Of a DNA stretch of 6,822 bases, positions 5,123 to 6,822 are shown piece after piece. The position numbers were made by a program, and so were the translations under genes. Every line of letters starts with the position of its first letter. The stretch's first letter is position 1. This stretch comes from JBAXGE01 sp044344145 (GTDB lineage: Bacteria; Planctomycetota; Phycisphaerae; WQYP01), in the NCBI GenBank assembly GCA_044344145.1, contig JBIJDM010000162.1:1-6822 (forward strand). Reading direction: 5' to 3'. The notes beneath the pieces were generated by a model. The model worked only from the letters and a program-made list of their open reading frames with translations. It was not told the origin of the DNA and did not search any database.

Positions 5123-6822
5123 AAAACACTCACGGCAAGGGCAAGACTTACTGGCGCAGCCTCGAAGAACTCGAGGGGACACCGGAGTTTCAGACTTTTC
5201 TGGAACGCGAGTTCCCCACCGAGGCGTCGGAATGGGTCGGCGAATCGCGTCGCGGCTTCCTGAAAATCATGGCGGCCAGCATCGCGCTGGCAGGTCTGGT
5301 GGGTTGTCGGCGTTGGCCCAAGGAAAAAGTGGTCGAATATGCCCGGCGGCCCGAAAACCGCATGCCCGGCGTGCCGGTGCATTATGCCACCGCGACGGAA
5401 TTGAGCGGCGTGGGCGTGGGGCTGGTGGCTACGAGTTATGACGGCCGGCCGGTGAAGCTGGATGGCCAGCCGAATCACCCTTTGAATATGGGGGCCAGTG
5501 ATACTTATCAGCAGGCTGCGTTGCTGGGGATGTATGATCCCGATCGCAGTCTGGGCGTGATCAAGCGCGACAAACCCGGACGCGGCGCGCACGCGGACCC
5601 CAGTGGCTGGGAACAGTTCAGCAAAGAAATTCCCAACCTCATGCCCGCACAGGGGCAGGGGTTGTATATCCTGAGCGAAGCCAGCAGCAGCCCCAGCGTG
5701 ATTGATCTGCGCAAGCGGTTGCAGGCGAAATATCCCCAGACCCAGTGGCTGACCTACGAACCCGTGGGGGCACAAAACGAGTTGGAAGGGCTGTTCAAAC
5801 TTTATGGACAACCGCTGCGGGCGGTGTATCAGCTCGATAAAGCCAAAATTATTGTCACGCTTGATGCCGACCTGTTCAACGGTCATCCGCTGGCGGTGAA
5901 GTACAGCCGCGATTTCGCGGCGGGTCGGCGTTTACATAATGATTCAGCGCTGGTCCCGAGCATGAACCGCATGTATGCCATCGAGCCGATGGTTACGACC
6001 ACCGGCGCGGCGGCGGATCATCGGTTGGCGGTGCCGGCAAGTTTGATCGAATCGGTCGCCGATGACCTGTTTACCTTTAAGGATCAGGGATTCCTCCGCA
6101 CCAATCATCCCGTCAGTAAGTTGGTTAAGGACTATACGCAGTTCTTGAATGTTATTGGCACCGAGTTGATTGAGCACCCCGGTGAATGCGTGGTGGTGGC
6201 GGGGGCGCGGCAGAGTCCGGCAGTGCATGCCTTGGTCGCACGCTTGAATCAGGCCTTGGGTAATGTTGGCAAGACGGTGGAATATTATCCCACCACTGAA
6301 TTTGCCACCGGCGTGGCTAGCCTGCAACAGTTGGTGGCCGATGCCCAGCAGGGCAAGGTCAAGACGCTGGTGATTTTGGGCGGGAATCCCGTCTACACCG
6401 CGCCGGGTGATGTGGATGTTGCCGGGGCGATGGCCAAAGTCGGGCAGGTGGTACGACTGGGAACGCACGACGACGAAACCTCGGAATATGCCCACTGGCA
6501 TCTGGCACAGGCCCATTTCCTGGAAGCGTGGGGCGATACCCGCACCTTTGATGGCACCATCAGTATTATCCAGCCGTTGATTGAGCCGATGTTCAATGGC
6601 AAGAGTGTCATCGAGTTGCTGGCCTTGCTGGTGGATGGCACCGCTACGCCGGGCTATGACCTGGTGCAGCGCACGCTCAAGGCGTATGGCGTGGATAGTG
6701 AATGGAAGTGGAAACGGGCTTTGTTTGAAGGTTATGTCAAAGATACTGCGGTACCTGCCAAGGTCTATGATGCCGCAGCGCTAACATCACGGAACTCTGA
6801 CACGTTGAGTTTGGGCAAATAT
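5110..6822 (+). CDS. actB: ACIII iron-sulfur/molybdopterin-like subunit ActB, 3'-partial
   Basis: First 571 codons of ActB, with the frame open to the right edge; complete ActB proteins are about 1000 residues, ending in a ferredoxin-like iron-sulfur domain not reached here. Residues 1-45 are the extension typical of Tat-variant translocated members (TYWRSLEELEGTPEFQTFLE). The Tat motif S46-RRGFLK follows, then a hydrophobic stretch and a lipobox-like LVGC (Cys66), suggesting export and lipid anchoring. The rest is a molybdopterin-oxidoreductase-type domain: YDGRPVKLDGQPNHPLNMGA, GMYDPDRS, LGGNPVYTAP (near 426), HDDETSEYAHWHL (from 453) and LEAWGDTRTFDGTISIIQPL (from 471). Only two Cys (66 and 360) occur in the 571 residues, so the N-terminal Fe-S cluster of true molybdoenzymes is absent, as expected for ActB. 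The ATG overlaps actA by 13 bp with no clear Shine-Dalgarno, implying translational coupling. actC and later subunits are expected downstream. Confidence 0.93.
   Translation, partial: MSQIKNTHGKGKTYWRSLEELEGTPEFQTFLEREFPTEASEWVGESRRGFLKIMAASIALAGLVGCRRWPKEKVVEYARRPENRMPGVPVHYATATELSGVGVGLVATSYDGRPVKLDGQPNHPLNMGASDTYQQAALLGMYDPDRSLGVIKRDKPGRGAHADPSGWEQFSKEIPNLMPAQGQGLYILSEASSSPSVIDLRKRLQAKYPQTQWLTYEPVGAQNELEGLFKLYGQPLRAVYQLDKAKIIVTLDADLFNGHPLAVKYSRDFAAGRRLHNDSALVPSMNRMYAIEPMVTTTGAAADHRLAVPASLIESVADDLFTFKDQGFLRTNHPVSKLVKDYTQFLNVIGTELIEHPGECVVVAGARQSPAVHALVARLNQALGNVGKTVEYYPTTEFATGVASLQQLVADAQQGKVKTLVILGGNPVYTAPGDVDVAGAMAKVGQVVRLGTHDDETSEYAHWHLAQAHFLEAWGDTRTFDGTISIIQPLIEPMFNGKSVIELLALLVDGTATPGYDLVQRTLKAYGVDSEWKWKRALFEGYVKDTAVPAKVYDAAALTSRNSDTLSLGKY

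Noticed and set aside
5113..5886. 257-codon minus-strand open frame opposite actB
   Set aside because: It is the complement of strongly recognisable ActB sequence, including the Tat motif, and its translation resembles no protein.

Overview
The window is a moderately GC-rich bacterial chromosomal segment of mostly housekeeping genes. No RNA gene, insertion sequence or CRISPR array was recognised. The best lineage guess is Planctomycetota or a PVC relative. The reasons are an alternative complex III (ACIII) operon whose ActB has the extended N-terminus before its Tat motif, a solitary hisF outside any his operon, and a small two-helix membrane protein of a style common in that phylum. This is inference; other ACIII-bearing phyla remain possible.

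Layout. Positions 2-628 hold endonuclease III (nth), missing only about the first four codons at the window edge. It is followed 14 bp later by a metallo-beta-lactamase-fold protein (643-1323) that has lost most metal ligands. An AT-rich gene for an unrecognised two-helix membrane protein (1333-1857) follows closely. Convergent to these, on the minus strand, is an RmlD-family sugar-nucleotide reductase (1893-2768). A 148-bp divergent intergenic region separates it from a single-domain EamA transporter (2917-3339) and then hisF (3445-4236).

The largest non-coding gap (4237-4462, 226 bp) is the most structured part of the window. It holds two nested or adjacent hairpins, a good sigma70-type promoter with an extended -10, and a CRP/FNR-like palindrome. 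It leads into actA (4463-5122, pentaheme cytochrome c) and actB (5110 to beyond the right edge), which overlap by 13 bp. These are the first two genes of an ACIII operon, which encodes a quinol oxidase complex that replaces cytochrome bc1. The actB reading frame is open for 571 codons and runs off the window; its ferredoxin-like iron-sulfur part should lie downstream.

No wholly new system is evident. The points most worth a second look are the metal-ligand-poor MBL protein, the regulatory architecture before actA, the AT-rich membrane gene, and an Arg in place of the catalytic Lys in the RmlD homologue.
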